The notes under the pieces: model-generated
What the model was told of the DNA's origin: nothing
The model's database searches: none
The model's input: only the letters and a program-made list of their open reading frames with translations
Shown here: positions 1 through 8,109 of the stretch, one piece after another
How positions within the stretch are numbered: position 1 is the first letter of the stretch
Layout of the letters: each line of letters opens with the position of its first letter
From: Flavobacteriaceae bacterium
GTDB taxonomy: Bacteria > Bacteroidota > Bacteroidia > Flavobacteriales > Flavobacteriaceae
DNA length: 64,000 nucleotides
NCBI GenBank assembly: GCA_016649715.1
Contig: JAENXC010000004.1
Location: 124,001-188,000, forward strand
Direction: 5' to 3'
Position numbers and translations under genes: made by a program

Positions 1-147
1 GTAGTTTTGATGCACCATTTCCAGCAAGCGTTCTTTCAAAAGTGCTTCGGAAACAGAAAAATTTCCCAATTTCTGCAAAAGGGGAATGATGCTTAAAATT
101 TCTGAAGAAGGAATAATTTCTATGGAGATTTTGCTATTCGAAACCAT
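1..147 (-). CDS. GNAT-family N-acetyltransferase, N-terminal part (runs off the window)
   Basis: The reading frame starts with ATG at 147 on the minus strand and stays open for 49 codons to the window edge, so only the N-terminus is seen. It reads MVSNSKISIEIIPSSEILS and continues to a segment ending KERLLEMVHQNY. That helix followed by MVxQNY resembles the first part of flavobacterial GNAT acetyltransferases, but the acetyl-CoA-binding motif lies outside the window. The start codon overlaps the TAA stop of the upstream BNR gene by one base (TAATG), so the two are probably co-transcribed and translationally coupled. The family call is an inference from a short fragment. Confidence 0.55.
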   Translation of the reverse strand, partial: MVSNSKISIEIIPSSEILSIIPLLQKLGNFSVSEALLKERLLEMVHQNY

Positions 148-1703
148 TATTCAATCACAATCATTTTTAGGGTTTTGGAAGTTCCATTCACAGTTAGTTT
201 GCAGAAATAGCTTCCGTTGGCAAGATTTATTTCACTTAAATTTATAGGGACAATATATTTCCCATACCCCTTGGTTTCGTTGTCCATAACCGTATAAACT
301 TTTCTGCCCTGCGCATCAAAAAGATCAATACTCACCTGTGATTCCTCGTGAAGTTTAAAGGAAACATAGCTCACATCACTGGCTGGGTTTGGGTATTGAA
401 CCACATTGTTTACTTGCTGCACAGCGCCATTTCCAGCAAAAAGAATTGGGGACGGAGTAACATCGGTCCAAATGCTAAGTTGACTGCTCTGTAAGCGCGT
501 CCAAATAGGCCGAACTATGTTGTTGTGCACCACAATATTTGTGTAATCTCCAAAGAAAATTCCTGAATTTGGGGTAAATGGCGATTCGCTGATCCGTTTG
601 TTGGTTATGGTATTTCCGCCATTTTCTGAATACGCAAGGTAAACGTCTGTTTGATTGTTGGTGTATGCCCTTCGGTCATAAAAAACAAAAAATAGATTGC
701 CGTTGGTTTGGTCAATATCCATCCAAGTGAAAAACTGTTGTTTTCCGGCTGGGTCGTCGTTCACCCGAATTGGTGCACTCCAAGTATCACCGCCGTCGGT
801 AGATTTGCTCATAAACACATCGGTATCATTTGCGCCATTGCGTTGGTCACTCCAGTTTACGTAGATTGTTCCATTATTTGGCCCACCGCTAATATCGCAT
901 TTTGTTATGGGTAAACCATTTGCGCGGCTAATCCCTGGAATACTGTAGTCCCAACCTGTTGGCATAGGGTCTATTGCAATTTCTTGGGGCAGCCAAGTTT
1001 CGCCCTGATCCAATGATCTGTTGAAAACAAGTCCGTTGGGTCCTGCCCAAGCCACGTAAATTTCACCGTTTGGACCCACAGCGGGAACAGCACCCTCCAC
1101 AGTATCGTCTTCATCTATACAATCACCGTCAACACTGTTTATTTTTTTAGGCGTTGACCAAGTTTGGCCTCTATCTGTAGATTTTGAAAAACGAATGATT
1201 GATTTATCGTTGGGGTTGCTGCTGCCGTAATCGTCAAACTGCGTCCAGGTTACATATATATTGTTATTGGTCCGGTCCACCACGCTCCATTGCTTGTCCT
1301 GCGCCTTGGTTCCATTGAGGCCTGTGTAAGTTCCACTGCTCCAGTTATTGCCGTTGTCTGTAGATTTTTGGCAAACTATGCGGTCAATCCAGTTGCCGCT
1401 TGAAGGGTTGGAAAGGTGGAAATAATAGAAATTACCGTCTGTATCCACATCAAAAGAGGGGTCGCCCCAAACGCCATAACTGGAAGACATTGTTTGCTCG
1501 CTCCACGTTAGCCCACCGTCACTGCTGTTGTAAACGTTGTTCAGATTTGCGCCCGCTACCAAAATATCAGTGTTCAGCGGATTGATCATTATAGAAGGTT
1601 CATTCGGGTCATTGTTGTTGGTAATCATTACGTTCTGTGCTGCCAAAGGAGCAATCGTCAAAGCAGAAAGGAATAAAATGGAGAGTAATTTTTTGGAAGC
1701 CAT
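147..1703 (-). CDS. secreted BNR/Asp-box repeat protein (sialidase fold) with T9SS sorting domain
   Basis: A 518-residue secreted protein. The ATG at 1703 is chosen because it opens a clear signal peptide (MASKKLLSILFLSALTIAPLAAQ); an upstream in-frame ATG would bury it. At least five Asp-box motifs of the S-x-D-x-G-x-x-W type are visible (SSDGGLTW, STDNGNNW, STDRGQTW, SLDQGETW, STDGGDTW), indicating a six-bladed beta-propeller of the sialidase/BNR superfamily. The last 75 or so residues begin YPNPASD and form a type A T9SS C-terminal sorting domain, so export through the Por system to the cell surface or medium is expected. The fold is clear; glycosidase activity is not, because I do not see a convincing sialidase arginine triad. 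Confidence 0.85.
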   Translation of the reverse strand: MASKKLLSILFLSALTIAPLAAQNVMITNNNDPNEPSIMINPLNTDILVAGANLNNVYNSSDGGLTWSEQTMSSSYGVWGDPSFDVDTDGNFYYFHLSNPSSGNWIDRIVCQKSTDNGNNWSSGTYTGLNGTKAQDKQWSVVDRTNNNIYVTWTQFDDYGSSNPNDKSIIRFSKSTDRGQTWSTPKKINSVDGDCIDEDDTVEGAVPAVGPNGEIYVAWAGPNGLVFNRSLDQGETWLPQEIAIDPMPTGWDYSIPGISRANGLPITKCDISGGPNNGTIYVNWSDQRNGANDTDVFMSKSTDGGDTWSAPIRVNDDPAGKQQFFTWMDIDQTNGNLFFVFYDRRAYTNNQTDVYLAYSENGGNTITNKRISESPFTPNSGIFFGDYTNIVVHNNIVRPIWTRLQSSQLSIWTDVTPSPILFAGNGAVQQVNNVVQYPNPASDVSYVSFKLHEESQVSIDLFDAQGRKVYTVMDNETKGYGKYIVPINLSEINLANGSYFCKLTVNGTSKTLKMIVIE

Positions 1704-1823
1704 ACTATTTTCAAATTTTAAAAGGTTCGTAAATGTATAAAATACTTTGGTTTTCTTCGGAATAAATTCGGATTCAATTCCCAAAATTGAATTAAAAGAG
1801 AGTGCTGTAACCGACTGTATAAT

Positions 1824-1831
1824 TATTTTTG
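1824..1831 (+). promoter_or_regulatory. candidate -7 box upstream of the M15 peptidase
   Basis: TATTTTTG matches the Bacteroidota consensus TAnnTTTG and points toward the M15 peptidase gene starting at 1952, leaving a leader of about 115 bases. No well-spaced -33 TTG was found, so this is a weak call. Confidence 0.3.
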
Positions 1832-1951
1832 ACGAATTTAGTAGCGGAAATTAAGTTATTCCCTATTATGTTATTAATTGGGAAATTTTTAAACCCAATA
1901 ACTCCAAAAAATCCTCTTTGGGGATTTAGGGGCCAATCAGTAACTCAACTA

Positions 1952-2698
1952 ATGAGACGAAAAGAATTCATCAAAATTTCAAGTATTGCAGGAATAAGTT
2001 TAGCGATATTTCCACAGTTATCTTTTAAAAATTTCACTGAAGAATTTACCCGAAACCAATTGATAGGCAAAGGAAACCCAGATATTGTGGGCGACAGCTA
2101 TACTTCAAAAATGCACAAAACCGCGAAGGAAGCATTCAATAAAATGAAGGCGGCCGCCGCGGAAGAAAACATAAATATTGAAGTGGTTTCCGCTTACCGA
2201 AGCTTTCAGCGGCAGAAAGAAATTTTTGAAGGAAAATACAAAAAGTTTACTTCCGAAGGACTTTCGCCAGAGAAAGCAATTCAGAAAATAATAGACTATT
2301 CCACCATTCCCGGTACCTCACGCCACCATTGGGGCACCGATTTGGATATAATCGATGCCAACGCCCCGCACCCAGCAAATGTGCTGATGCCCGAAAATTT
2401 TCATGGAGCAGGTCCCTATTGCAAACTGAAAATGTGGTTGAACGAAAACGCTGAAAGTTATGGTTTTTTCGAAGTTTACACAGACAATGGCAACCGAAAA
2501 GGCTTTAAATATGAGCCGTGGCATTTCAGCTACGCGCCCGTTTCCATCCCAATGCTGAAAGAATACAAAGAAAAGATTGATGTGAAAAAAATGCTTTCCG
2601 AAGAAAAAATTATGGGCAACGAGCATTTTTCCGAAGCCTTTGTTTCAAAGTATGTGAAAGAGAATATTTTGGATATCAATCCGAAATTGCTATTATAA
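1952..2698 (+). CDS. M15-family D-alanyl-D-alanine carboxypeptidase (VanY-like)
   Basis: A 248-residue zinc peptidase expected to cut D-Ala-D-Ala or similar peptidoglycan cross-link termini in the periplasm. The ATG at 1952 is preferred over an upstream in-frame start because it opens a signal-like N-terminus (MRRKEFIKISSIAGISLAIF) with a twin arginine and a hydrophobic stretch, suggestive of Tat or Sec export. The M15 zinc site is visible as S-R-H125-x-x-G-x-x-x-D132 and E188-P-W-H191, and the substrate-binding SAYRSFQRQ segment at about 80-88 is typical of VanY proteins. It is divergent from the BNR gene. Family call is firm; the exact substrate is not. Confidence 0.88.
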   Translation: MRRKEFIKISSIAGISLAIFPQLSFKNFTEEFTRNQLIGKGNPDIVGDSYTSKMHKTAKEAFNKMKAAAAEENINIEVVSAYRSFQRQKEIFEGKYKKFTSEGLSPEKAIQKIIDYSTIPGTSRHHWGTDLDIIDANAPHPANVLMPENFHGAGPYCKLKMWLNENAESYGFFEVYTDNGNRKGFKYEPWHFSYAPVSIPMLKEYKEKIDVKKMLSEEKIMGNEHFSEAFVSKYVKENILDINPKLLL

Positions 2699-2761
2699 AT
2701 TTAACTTGTTACATTGATTATTCAACATTAATTTATAGGTTGTAAAAAAATAAAGAAAAGA

Positions 2762-3292
2762 ATGAGAGATTATTTTGTGCTAACGTTAATTGTTTTATCC
2801 ATTTCAATTTCAAGTTTTGCTCAACATTTATGTTTTGATTCAAGTATAAAAGAAAGCTTTTATCAAGAAGATGTAATTTTTGTTGGGAAAGTAATTGAAG
2901 TGAATTTTGACAAAACAATTTCAGATACAGCATATATTTCTGAAAAAAACAAAGAAATTTTTATTGATGAAAATAAATTCACAGAATATAAATTTCATGT
3001 TTTACAATCTATTAAAATGAGAACAAAAACAGATATAGACACTATAGCGATATTGTCTAGACTCACTTGTTTTGATTGTGGCGATCGAGAATTTAATATA
3101 AACGATATATATTTAGTTTATGCAAGCTATAGAGAGTCTACATCTTTTTTCCCTAAAAAATCTTTAACAATTAAAAGGAAGCCCTTTTTACGTTCAGATA
3201 TTTGCAATCGAACAAATTTTATTGAAAAAATAAAAGAAAGAGAACTTAGAAAACTTAAAAAGCTCGTAAAGAATATCAAACAAAAAGGTTAA
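2762..3292 (+). CDS. secreted NTR/TIMP-like small protein, AT-rich, function unknown
   Basis: A 176-residue protein with a Sec signal peptide (MRDYFVLTLIVLSISISSFAQ). The mature part has the pattern C...VFVGKV...F.V...I...C..C......YLVYA, ending in a conserved-looking C-N-R-T, and resembles the netrin/TIMP-like (NTR) beta-barrel domain seen in small secreted proteins; this is inference from pattern. The lysine-rich C-terminus (about 155-176) looks basic and helical. The gene is visibly more AT-rich than gpmI next door, which hints at separate history. Function cannot be stated. Confidence 0.6.
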   Translation: MRDYFVLTLIVLSISISSFAQHLCFDSSIKESFYQEDVIFVGKVIEVNFDKTISDTAYISEKNKEIFIDENKFTEYKFHVLQSIKMRTKTDIDTIAILSRLTCFDCGDREFNINDIYLVYASYRESTSFFPKKSLTIKRKPFLRSDICNRTNFIEKIKERELRKLKKLVKNIKQKG

Positions 3293-3328
3293 ACCAACTC
3301 TTCTTTCTAAATTTTACTTTTATAGTTA

Positions 3329-3336
3329 TAACTTTG
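3329..3336 (+). promoter_or_regulatory. TAnnTTTG box 4 bases before gpmI ATG
   Basis: TAACTTTG is a perfect match to the Bacteroidota -7 consensus and is separated from the gpmI ATG at 3341 only by CACA. Since transcription normally starts several bases after this box, the message would be leaderless or nearly so. There is no Shine-Dalgarno-like stretch. The -33 element is not evident. Confidence 0.45.
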
Positions 3337-3340
3337 CACA

Positions 3341-4879
3341 ATGAATAAAAAAGTCCTCCTAATGATCCTCGACGGCTGGGGAGTTACGCAAGATCCCACC
3401 GTTTCCGCCATCGCACAGGCCAATACGCCTTTTATAGATTCACTGTATAAAAAATATCCACACGCTCAATTGCTCACAGACGGGATGAACGTGGGTTTGC
3501 CGCCCGGGCAAATGGGCAACAGCGAAGTGGGCCATATGAACCTCGGTGCGGGAAGGATTGTTTATCAAGACCTCGCCAAAATAAATATGGCAGTTCAAAA
3601 CGGAACGCTGAACAGCGAGCCCGAACTGCAAAAAGCCTTTGAATACGCAAAAAGCCATAATAAAAACATACACTTTTTGGGTCTCGTTTCCAATGGTGGC
3701 GTGCATTCGCACATTGATCATTTAAAAGGATTGCTTACCGCAGCACAGAATGATGGTTTGAAAAACGTATATGTCCACGCTTTTACCGATGGCCGCGATG
3801 TGGACCCACATTCGGGGAAAGGTTTTATAGCAGATTTACAGAACCATTTGGAAAAAACTGGTGGAAAATTGGCATCAATCGTTGGCCGTTATTACGCAAT
3901 GGACCGCGACAAACGTTGGGAACGCGTTAAAAAAGCGTATGATTTGTTGGTCTTCGGAAAAGGGAAACCTTCAACCAATGCCGTAAAAAGCATTGAAGAA
4001 AGTTATGCCGAAGGAATCACCGACGAATTTATCGAACCAATTGTAATGACAACATCCGAGGCCGTGCCTGCCGGCAGGCAGGGAAAGCCAGTTGCAACCA
4101 TTGAAAAAGATGACGTTGTTATTTTCTTCAACTTTAGGACGGATCGAGGCAGACAACTCACCGAAGTTTTGACACAAAAAGATCACGAAAGTTTTGGGAT
4201 GAAAACGCTTCCGCTGTATTTTGTAACGCTCACCAATTACGATGATTCCTTCGGAAATATTCACGTGGTTTACAACAAGGAAAACCTGCACGATACTTTG
4301 GGGGAAATATTGGAGAAGAATGGAAAGAAGCAAATCCGTATTGCTGAAACCGAGAAATATCCACACGTAACGTACTTCTTTTCGGGCGGAAGGGAAATTC
4401 CTTTTGAGGGTGAAAAACGCATCCTTTGCCCATCACCTACAGTTGCTACTTACGATTTAAAACCCGAAATGAGCGCCTATGAACTTCGGGATATGATTTT
4501 GCCGGAAATTGAAAATGAAACCGCCGATTTTATTTGCCTAAATTTCGCAAACGCAGATATGGTTGGCCACACTGGCGTTTTTGAAGCAGCCGTAAAAGCC
4601 TGCGAAACCGTTGACAACTGCGTACGTTCAATAGTGGAGCAAGCTTTGGAAAACCATTACGCAACAATAATCATTGCAGACCACGGCAACAGTGAAACCA
4701 TGCGAAACCCAGATGGTTCTCCGAACACGGCTCACACGACTAACCCAGTTCCGATAATAATTGTGGATGACGAAATCAAAACAGTTAAAAACGGAATTTT
4801 GGGCGATATTGCTCCAACTATTCTCGATATTATGGGGATTGAAAAACCCAAGATTATGACACGGGAATCTCTGATTTGA
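3341..4879 (+). CDS. gpmI: 2,3-bisphosphoglycerate-independent phosphoglycerate mutase
   Basis: Glycolytic and gluconeogenic enzyme interconverting 3- and 2-phosphoglycerate in the cytoplasm using two Mn2+ ions. It is 512 residues, the usual length. The alkaline-phosphatase-like metal site is visible: D11 in ILDGWG, phospho-acceptor S61 in GNSEVGHMNLGAGR, HSHIDHL, HAFTDGRDVDP and the C-terminal ADHGNSE. Residues about 239-249 (SEAVPAGRQGK) look like an in-frame insertion encoded by a GC-rich palindromic element at 4055-4087, located before the VVIFFNFRTDRGR core. A TAnnTTTG box sits 4 bases before the ATG. A DoxX-like gene follows after about 50 bases. Confidence 0.96.
   Translation: MNKKVLLMILDGWGVTQDPTVSAIAQANTPFIDSLYKKYPHAQLLTDGMNVGLPPGQMGNSEVGHMNLGAGRIVYQDLAKINMAVQNGTLNSEPELQKAFEYAKSHNKNIHFLGLVSNGGVHSHIDHLKGLLTAAQNDGLKNVYVHAFTDGRDVDPHSGKGFIADLQNHLEKTGGKLASIVGRYYAMDRDKRWERVKKAYDLLVFGKGKPSTNAVKSIEESYAEGITDEFIEPIVMTTSEAVPAGRQGKPVATIEKDDVVIFFNFRTDRGRQLTEVLTQKDHESFGMKTLPLYFVTLTNYDDSFGNIHVVYNKENLHDTLGEILEKNGKKQIRIAETEKYPHVTYFFSGGREIPFEGEKRILCPSPTVATYDLKPEMSAYELRDMILPEIENETADFICLNFANADMVGHTGVFEAAVKACETVDNCVRSIVEQALENHYATIIIADHGNSETMRNPDGSPNTAHTTNPVPIIIVDDEIKTVKNGILGDIAPTILDIMGIEKPKIMTRESLI
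4055..4087 (+). repeat. GC-rich palindromic element in frame within gpmI (copy 1)
   Basis: Core TGCCTGCCGGCAGGCAGG is a near-perfect palindrome. Its flank TCCGAGGCCG is shared, with one change, by the copy at 49606-49639 in the aspartyl protease gene, and the palindromic core recurs in valS at 53302-53324. It encodes EAVPAGRQGK without breaking the frame. It is more GC-rich than the surrounding gene. This looks like a mobile or templated intragenic repeat comparable in behaviour to Rickettsia palindromic elements, though unrelated in sequence as far as I can tell. Confidence 0.75.
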
Positions 4880-4931
4880 ATTAATATGTCAGAATTAACG
4901 ATTGATCGACTAAGATTAAAAGATATAAATT

Positions 4932-5375
4932 ATGACTAAAAGAATAATCAAACTCTTTCTAAGACTCGCAATTTCATTTGGGTTTTTATCAGCTTCTGCC
5001 GATCGATTTGGTTGGTGGCCGCAGGACGTATCGGCTTGGGGAAATTGGAACGCATTTTTGGAATATACCGAAATATTAAATCCTTGGGTTCCCATTTACT
5101 TAATTCCCACAGTCGCAATAACTGCCACTGCCGCCGAAATTATTTTCGCACTGTTTCTTCTCCTTGGCTTAAAAACAGAACTTGTGGCAAAATTAAGCGG
5201 ATTTCTCTTGTTGTTTTTTGCCCTATCGATGACTTTTTTAACAGGAATAAAAGGTGTTTTCGATTATTCGGTTTTCAGTGCATCTGCCGCTGCGTTTGCC
5301 TTAAGTTTAATGAAATACAAGTTTTTGGAAATGGACTCTCTCTTTCTAAATAAAAATAAATATCGCAAATATTAA
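4932..5375 (+). CDS. DoxX-family integral membrane protein
   Basis: A 147-residue protein with about four membrane segments (about 8-25, 52-75, 82-103 and 108-127) and the arrangement of the DoxX/DoxD-like superfamily, small inner-membrane proteins of uncertain redox or membrane-stress roles. The early RLAISFGFLSASADRFG segment and the WGNW...FLEYTEILNPW stretch are typical of flavobacterial members. It sits between gpmI and a thioredoxin-fold lipoprotein; the latter begins 10 bases after this stop, so these two are probably one transcription unit. Redox function is inference from family and neighbour only. Confidence 0.75.
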   Translation: MTKRIIKLFLRLAISFGFLSASADRFGWWPQDVSAWGNWNAFLEYTEILNPWVPIYLIPTVAITATAAEIIFALFLLLGLKTELVAKLSGFLLLFFALSMTFLTGIKGVFDYSVFSASAAAFALSLMKYKFLEMDSLFLNKNKYRKY

Positions 5376-5385
5376 AATAGATTCA

Positions 5386-5976
5386 ATGAACAAAATATTT
5401 CTAATTATCACAGCAGTTTCTCTAATTGCTTGCAATTCTTCAAAAGAAAAAAACAAAATTGGAAAGAACACTTCCTCTGAAATGATCTCTGAAAAAAATA
5501 AAGAAAAAATAAACGACACCGTTCCCTACGAGGAATCTGTTATGCTTTTGGGAAAAGCCAACAGAAAAGGTTTGCAGATGGACGCCTTTAAAGAGTGGTT
5601 CAATCCAGGCTACGAAACCTATAAGCTCGATGCGGAATCATTGGAAAAACTGAAACCACTTTTAAAAGATGCAACCATTACTATTTTTATGGGCACATGG
5701 TGTGAGGACAGCCAGCGGGAAACGCCACATTTCTATAAAATTTTGGATGCTGCAAATTTTGATGAATTAAAACTCACTTTGATAACCGTTTCCGAAGATA
5801 AAACTACACCCCAAGGTTTTGAAAAAGGGAAAAACATAACCAATGTTCCAACTTTAATTTTTTATAAAGACGGTAAGGAATTGGGACGAATCGTGGAATA
5901 CCCAATAGAAAGCCTCGAAAAAGATATGCTCGCCATTTTAAGTGGAAAAGAATACAAACACGCTTACGCCGAATAA
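5386..5976 (+). CDS. thioredoxin-fold lipoprotein with a C-x-x-S active site
   Basis: A 196-residue lipoprotein: signal MNKIFLIITAVSLIAC with lipobox LIAC, then a charged linker. The thioredoxin-like domain (about 75-190) holds the motif W105-C106-E-D-S109 followed by QRETPHFYKIL, and the cis-proline segment NVPTLIFYKDGKELGRIVEYP. The second cysteine of the usual CxxC is serine, so the protein is likely monothiol: an isomerase, adduct-forming or regulatory role rather than a classical dithiol reductase. It lies 10 bases after a DoxX-like gene. Target proteins are unknown. Confidence 0.8.
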   Translation: MNKIFLIITAVSLIACNSSKEKNKIGKNTSSEMISEKNKEKINDTVPYEESVMLLGKANRKGLQMDAFKEWFNPGYETYKLDAESLEKLKPLLKDATITIFMGTWCEDSQRETPHFYKILDAANFDELKLTLITVSEDKTTPQGFEKGKNITNVPTLIFYKDGKELGRIVEYPIESLEKDMLAILSGKEYKHAYAE

Positions 5977-6002
5977 TACTTTAGCGACGGTATATTTCTT
6001 TG

Positions 6003-6010
6003 TAAATTTG
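6003..6010 (+). promoter_or_regulatory. candidate -7 box (TAAATTTG) for the HAD-map unit
   Basis: Perfect TAnnTTTG 11 bases before the ATG at 6022. A TTA rather than TTG lies at the usual -33 spacing. Likely drives the HAD hydrolase and, downstream, map. Confidence 0.38.
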
Positions 6011-6021
6011 CGGTTTGAAAA

Positions 6022-6435
6022 ATGAAAATGATCGGAGAAACCCTAACTATTGCTGTAGATTTTGACGGAACCATCGTCGAGGATGAATATCCGAGCATTG
6101 GCCACCCCATTATTTTTGCTTTTGAAACGCTTAAAAAACTTCAGGACGAAGGTCACCGATTGATTTTGTGGACCTATCGCAAAGGTCGTACCTTGGAAGA
6201 CGCCGTAAAATTCTGTGAAGAAAACGGAATTGTTTTTTACGCCGTCAACAAAAGTTTTCCAGAGGAGGAATTCGATGCTTCGTACAGTCGAAAAATTCAC
6301 GCTGATGTTTTTATAGACGACCGCAACATAGGCGGCCTGAAAAGCTGGGGCGAAATTTACCAGCAACTCATCGGTGAACCTACGCCTACGAAAAATAAAA
6401 CCCAAAAAAAAGGATTGTTTTCCTTTCTGAAATAA
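6022..6435 (+). CDS. HAD-superfamily hydrolase, small soluble type (BT0820-like)
   Basis: A 137-residue cytoplasmic protein with HAD motif I as DFDGT (about residues 13-17), ILWTYRKGR as motif II region, and motif IV DVFIDDRNIGG at about 98-108. It has almost no cap domain, like the small HAD hydrolases of Bacteroidota that include BT0820. Substrate is unknown. Either ATG at 6022 or at 6028 could start; the former is closest to the promoter box. map begins 4 bases after the stop, so they are co-transcribed. The C-terminus is a lysine-rich tail. Confidence 0.82.
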   Translation: MKMIGETLTIAVDFDGTIVEDEYPSIGHPIIFAFETLKKLQDEGHRLILWTYRKGRTLEDAVKFCEENGIVFYAVNKSFPEEEFDASYSRKIHADVFIDDRNIGGLKSWGEIYQQLIGEPTPTKNKTQKKGLFSFLK

Positions 6436-6439
6436 CACT

Positions 6440-7243
6440 ATGATAATTCCAAAAACAAGAGAAGAAATAGAACTGATGCGCGAAAGTGCACTGGTAGTAT
6501 CACGCACATTGGGAATGCTCGCAAAGGAAGTGAAACCAGGCGTTACAACCAATCAGCTCAATAAAATGGCAGAAGATTATATAAGAAGTCAAGATGCAAT
6601 CCCTGGGTTTTTAGGATTGTACGGCTGTCCTTCAACCCTGCTTACCAGTGTTAATGAAGCCGTTGTTCACGGCTTGCCAACCGATGTTCCATTAAAAGAT
6701 GGAGACATAGTAGCTATAGATTGCGGCGCCATCAAAAACGGATTTTACGGCGACCACGCCTATACTTTTGAAGTGGGTGAAATTTCTTCGGAAATTAAAA
6801 AATTGCTGAGAATTACCAAAGAATCGCTTTACATCGGCATCCGTGAATTTAAAGCCGGAAATCGTGTGGGCGATGTAGGTTTCGCCATTCAAAATTACTG
6901 TGAAGCACAGGGTTATGGCGTTGTTCGCGAACTGGTGGGACACGGTTTGGGAACAAAAATGCACGAAGATCCTGAAATGCCAAATTACGGCCGTCGCGGA
7001 AGAGGCAAAAAATTCATCGAAGGAATGACCATTGCCTTGGAACCGATGATAAATATGGGAACGCACAAAGTGAAGCAATTAGACGACGGCTGGACCATCG
7101 TTACCCAAGACGGACAACCGAGCGCACACTTTGAGCACAACATTGCGTTGGTAAACGGAAAACCGGAATTGCTTTCCACTTTTGCTTACGTTTATGAAGC
7201 CTTAGGAATTGGGAGCGACGAGGAGAAGGAGTTTAGAAATTAA
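6440..7243 (+). CDS. map: type I methionine aminopeptidase
   Basis: Removes the initiator methionine from nascent proteins in the cytoplasm. It is 267 residues with the complete dinuclear metal site: D94 (VAIDCG), D105 (GDHAYTF), H168 (LVGHGLG), E201 (LEPMINMG) and E232 (HFEHNIAL), plus substrate-contacting H77 (AVVHGLP). It lacks an N-terminal zinc-finger extension, so it is the bacterial type Ia form. It follows the HAD gene by 4 bases and precedes a methyltransferase gene across a short inverted repeat. Confidence 0.96.
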   Translation: MIIPKTREEIELMRESALVVSRTLGMLAKEVKPGVTTNQLNKMAEDYIRSQDAIPGFLGLYGCPSTLLTSVNEAVVHGLPTDVPLKDGDIVAIDCGAIKNGFYGDHAYTFEVGEISSEIKKLLRITKESLYIGIREFKAGNRVGDVGFAIQNYCEAQGYGVVRELVGHGLGTKMHEDPEMPNYGRRGRGKKFIEGMTIALEPMINMGTHKVKQLDDGWTIVTQDGQPSAHFEHNIALVNGKPELLSTFAYVYEALGIGSDEEKEFRN

Positions 7244-7258
7244 CGACTAAAAAAGTAT

Positions 7259-7327
7259 GCTTTGTGTCCTCTGTGTCTCTGTGGTGGATAAAAAACCACA
7301 AAGGCACAGAGAACACAGAGACAAAAG
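7259..7327 (+). repeat. imperfect inverted repeat overlapping the 5' end of the methyltransferase gene
   Basis: The left arm CTTTGTGTCCTCTGTGTCTC and the right arm ending ACAGAGAACACAGAGACAAAAG are approximate inverted copies around GGTGGATAAAAAACCAC, giving a long imperfect hairpin. It starts about 15 bases after the map stop and reaches into the frame of the next gene. Such CACAGAG/CTCTGTG repeats look like a dispersed element rather than a gene-specific regulator; that is inference. Confidence 0.65.
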
Positions 7328-8109
7328 TAAATCTGACATATCGATTGTTTAAAAAAATCCTAAATACATTTCCCCGCCCGCTGCTCATAAGACTGAGTAT
7401 TATTGGCAGACCCATACTTGCCTTTTTTCTGAAAGGGGATAAATACACAGACCCGATTGACGGTAAATCGTACCGAAAATTTCTGCCATACGGTTATGAA
7501 AACTTGCGTGAAAATGTGCTTTCGCCCGGAACGCTTTCACTTGAAAGACACCGATTGTTTTGGATGTATCTTAAAAACGAGACGGATTTCTTTACCAAGA
7601 ATTTGAAAGTGCTTCACTTCGCACCCGAACAGGCGTTTTATAAGAAATTCAGAAAAATGAAGAATCTGGATTACACCACAACCGACCTTAATTCGCCCAT
7701 TGCAGACGTGAAAGCGGATATTTGCAATTTGCCTTTTCAGAATGATGAATTCGATTTTATAATTTGCAACCACGTTTTGGAACATATTCCCGATGACACT
7801 AAAGCAATGCAGGAAATTTATCGTGTTTTGGCTCCCGGAGGCACGGCAATTCTTCAAGTTCCATATAAAGCAGATTTAAAAATCACCTTTGAAGATGACA
7901 GCATCACAGACCCAAAGAAACGCGCCAAAATTTTTGGACAGTACGACCACGTGCGGGTTTACGGGATGGATTATTTCAGCAAACTTGAAACCATTGGTTT
8001 TAAAGTTGAAGCTGTAGATCTCACTAAAAACCTTTCCTTAGAAGTAGTGGAAAAATACAGATTGCCAAAAGGAGAATTAATTCCGGTTTGTAGAAAATTA
8101 GTTTCCTAA
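7264..8109 (+). CDS. class I SAM-dependent methyltransferase
   Basis: Up to 281 residues. The Rossmann core is visible: VLHFAPEQAFYKKF (motif I region), DYTTTDLNS, ADICNLPFQNDEFDFIICNHVLEHIPD (Methyltransf_11-like) and VLAPGGTAILQVPY. Substrate is unknown. There is no ATG near the front: the frame allows GTG at 7264, which would make residues 1-20 a translation of the CACAGAG inverted repeat, or TTG at 7345 giving 254 residues starting at RLFKKILNTF, which I consider more like the ancestral N-terminus. The 3' end overlaps apbE tail-to-tail by 12 bases. Confidence 0.8.
   Translation: MSSVSLWWIKNHKGTENTETKVNLTYRLFKKILNTFPRPLLIRLSIIGRPILAFFLKGDKYTDPIDGKSYRKFLPYGYENLRENVLSPGTLSLERHRLFWMYLKNETDFFTKNLKVLHFAPEQAFYKKFRKMKNLDYTTTDLNSPIADVKADICNLPFQNDEFDFIICNHVLEHIPDDTKAMQEIYRVLAPGGTAILQVPYKADLKITFEDDSITDPKKRAKIFGQYDHVRVYGMDYFSKLETIGFKVEAVDLTKNLSLEVVEKYRLPKGELIPVCRKLVS

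Noticed and set aside
147-1703. Firm call as a sialidase
   Set aside because: Asp-box repeats are clear, but the arginine triad and catalytic residues cannot be recognised; many T9SS BNR proteins are not glycosidases.
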